This document shows positions 63,078 to 64,000 of a stretch of DNA of 64,000 bases, piece after piece (the stretch's first letter is position 1; each line of letters opens with the position of its first letter). The position numbers were made by a program, and so were the translations under genes. The notes beneath the pieces are model-generated. The model did not search any database and had not been told where the DNA came from. It saw only the letters and a list, made by a program, of their open reading frames with translations. This stretch comes from Candidatus Thermoflexus tengchongensis (GTDB taxonomy: Bacteria > Chloroflexota > Anaerolineae > Thermoflexales > Thermoflexaceae). The stretch covers positions 50,878-114,877 of the forward strand of contig JAEVEX010000069.1 in assembly GCA_016842085.1 (NCBI GenBank). The letters run 5' to 3'.

Positions 63078-63773
63078 GTGCCCGATCATTCGCTCTCCGG
63101 GAAAAAATTCATCGCCATCGCCGGGAACATCGGGGTCGGGAAATCCGCGCTGACCGAACGGCTCGCCGCGGCGCTCGGATGGGAGCCGTTCTTCGAGGCG
63201 GTGGACGACAACCCCTACCTCGCGGATTTCTACCAGGACATGGCCCGCTGGGGCTTTCACTCCCAGATCTTCTTCCTGGGGCGACGCCTCCGGCATCATA
63301 TCCTCCTCCTGCAACGGCCCCACTCGGTGATCCAGGATCGCACCATCTATGAGGATGCGGAGGTCTTCGCCAGAAACCTGTATGAACGGGGAGATCTGAG
63401 CGAGCGAGACTGGCGGGTCTACCGGGAACTCTATGAAACGCTGTTGATGTTCCTCCCGCCCCCTGATCTCGTGCTCTATCTCCGGGCCTCCGTTCCGACC
63501 CTGCAGCGCCGCATCGCCCTGCGGGGCCGCGCCTTCGAACGGGCGATTTCGGCGGATTACCTGGCCCGCCTGAACGATCTCTACGAGGAATGGATCCGGC
63601 GCTTCGATCTGTGCCCGGTCCTCACCATCCCGGCCGACCGGCTGGATTTTGTTCAGCATCCCCGTCATCTGCGCCTGATCGTGGATAAGGTGATCGAAAA
63701 ACTTCAGGGGAAGGAAGAAGTCACCTTTGATGACGCCATCGACGATCTTCTCCACGAGGAGCCATTCTCCTGA
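63078..63773 (+). CDS. Deoxynucleoside kinase
   Basis: Nucleoside salvage kinase of the dNK/dGK/dAK family (231 residues). P-loop GNIGVGKSALTERLAAAL; substrate-side motif FFEAVDDNPYLADFY; DRTIYEDAEVFARNLY in place of the DRS motif; LYLRASVPTLQRRIALRGRAFE as the arginine-rich LID. Purine or pyrimidine preference cannot be told. GTG 63078 has GGAG seven bases upstream and gives a compact N-terminus; TTG 63057 is the alternative. It is monocistronic, ending 16 bases before the -35 box of a riboswitch-controlled unit. Confidence 0.9.
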   Translation: MPDHSLSGKKFIAIAGNIGVGKSALTERLAAALGWEPFFEAVDDNPYLADFYQDMARWGFHSQIFFLGRRLRHHILLLQRPHSVIQDRTIYEDAEVFARNLYERGDLSERDWRVYRELYETLLMFLPPPDLVLYLRASVPTLQRRIALRGRAFERAISADYLARLNDLYEEWIRRFDLCPVLTIPADRLDFVQHPRHLRLIVDKVIEKLQGKEEVTFDDAIDDLLHEEPFS

Positions 63774-63789
63774 TCCCCGAAACGCATAG

Positions 63790-63818
63790 TTGCGCGAACG
63801 AACCTGCTCGGTTATACT
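63790..63818 (+). promoter_or_regulatory. Promoter of the SAM-riboswitch transcript
   Basis: TTGCGC (63790-63795) and TATACT (63813-63818) are 17 bases apart, about 80 bases before the aptamer. The inverted repeat CTTGAG-N7-CTCAAG (63817-63835) starts at the -10 box and covers the predicted +1. Confidence 0.65.
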
Positions 63819-63897
63819 TGAGGGAAAATCTCAAGGCAGCCGCTGGCCTTCGCCGCGTGGATCTCTCTGAAGCTGCCTCGACAACTGAATCGGAGTG

Positions 63898-64000
63898 CCG
63901 CTCTTATCCAGAGTGGGTGGAGGGACCCGGCCCGATGAAGCCCCGGCAACCTGCCCGCCGAAGCTCGCGGCCGACCGGCGAACGGCCGCGCGGGTAAGGT
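63898..64000 (+). ncRNA. SAM-I (S-box) riboswitch, truncated at the right edge
   Basis: The conserved aptamer core is visible: CTCTTATCCAGAGTGGGTGG, then AGGGACCCGGCCCGATGAAG and CCCCGGCAACC, followed by a P4-type stem and the beginning of AAGGTGC at the window end. It binds S-adenosylmethionine and normally shuts off methionine or SAM synthesis and transport genes. The controlled gene lies to the right, outside the window. Confidence 0.93.

Overview
The window reads as a chromosomal segment of a GC-rich, probably thermophilic member of the Chloroflexota (Anaerolineae or Thermoflexus grade). This is inferred from a NuoC-NuoD fusion, a lipoprotein module common in that phylum, many GTG and TTG starts behind strong Shine-Dalgarno sites, REP-like palindromes, and Thermotoga-like sugar-acid enzymes. 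No rRNA, tRNA, CRISPR array, transposase or phage gene was recognised.

Layout. 0-5.6 kb: rpoB (minus strand) with a consensus promoter and a leader of about 500 nt, a terminator-like hairpin before the next gene beyond the left edge (expected rpoC), and two small genes of unknown function. 5.8-12.8 kb: an alpha/beta hydrolase, tilS, and two tandem paralogous polytopic membrane proteins of visibly lower GC. 12.9-15.8 kb: chromate transporter, lipoprotein and a Crp/Fnr regulator. 16-18.8 kb: hisG-hisC-hisB, followed by a REP-like array. 19.3-26 kb: an orphan MacB/FtsX-type permease, a YkoP-like gene with an SMR-like transporter, a DUF763 gene, and the classical rpsO-pnp pair.

26-42.6 kb holds the most coherent system: a minus-strand sugar-acid locus. 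A LacI-type regulator has its own TTGACA-17-TATCAT promoter and a perfect 16-bp operator just after the predicted +1. It is followed by a binding protein, permease and ATPase, and by iolM, iolN, iolO, uxaE and an uxuB-type SDR. It also carries a second zinc dehydrogenase, a D-2-hydroxyacid dehydrogenase, an FGGY gluconate-type kinase and 6-phosphogluconate dehydrogenase. The content matches the myo-inositol route known from Thermotoga maritima (scyllo-inosose, diketo-inositol, 5-keto-L-gluconate, tagaturonate, fructuronate, mannonate). However, no Gfo/Idh-type IolG is present, and a gluconate-to-pentose-phosphate exit is embedded in the cluster.

42.7-52.7 kb: an ADPS-like FAD enzyme, a second REP array that supplies the stop codon of a GT2 glycosyltransferase, a winged-helix regulator, a 1560-residue histidine kinase with five GAF domains, and a second orphan MacB/FtsX permease. 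52.7-53.5 kb is a dense mosaic of five palindrome types between convergent genes. 53.6-58.2 kb: iscX-nuoB-nuoCD-nuoI-mrp. 58.4-64 kb: an aldehyde dehydrogenase, a third REP array, icd, a MOSC protein, Rex, a deoxynucleoside kinase, and a SAM-I riboswitch cut by the right edge. The nuo and icd starts share a nearly identical Rex/Crp-like site, and rex lies 0.7 kb beyond icd, suggesting a local NADH-responsive circuit.
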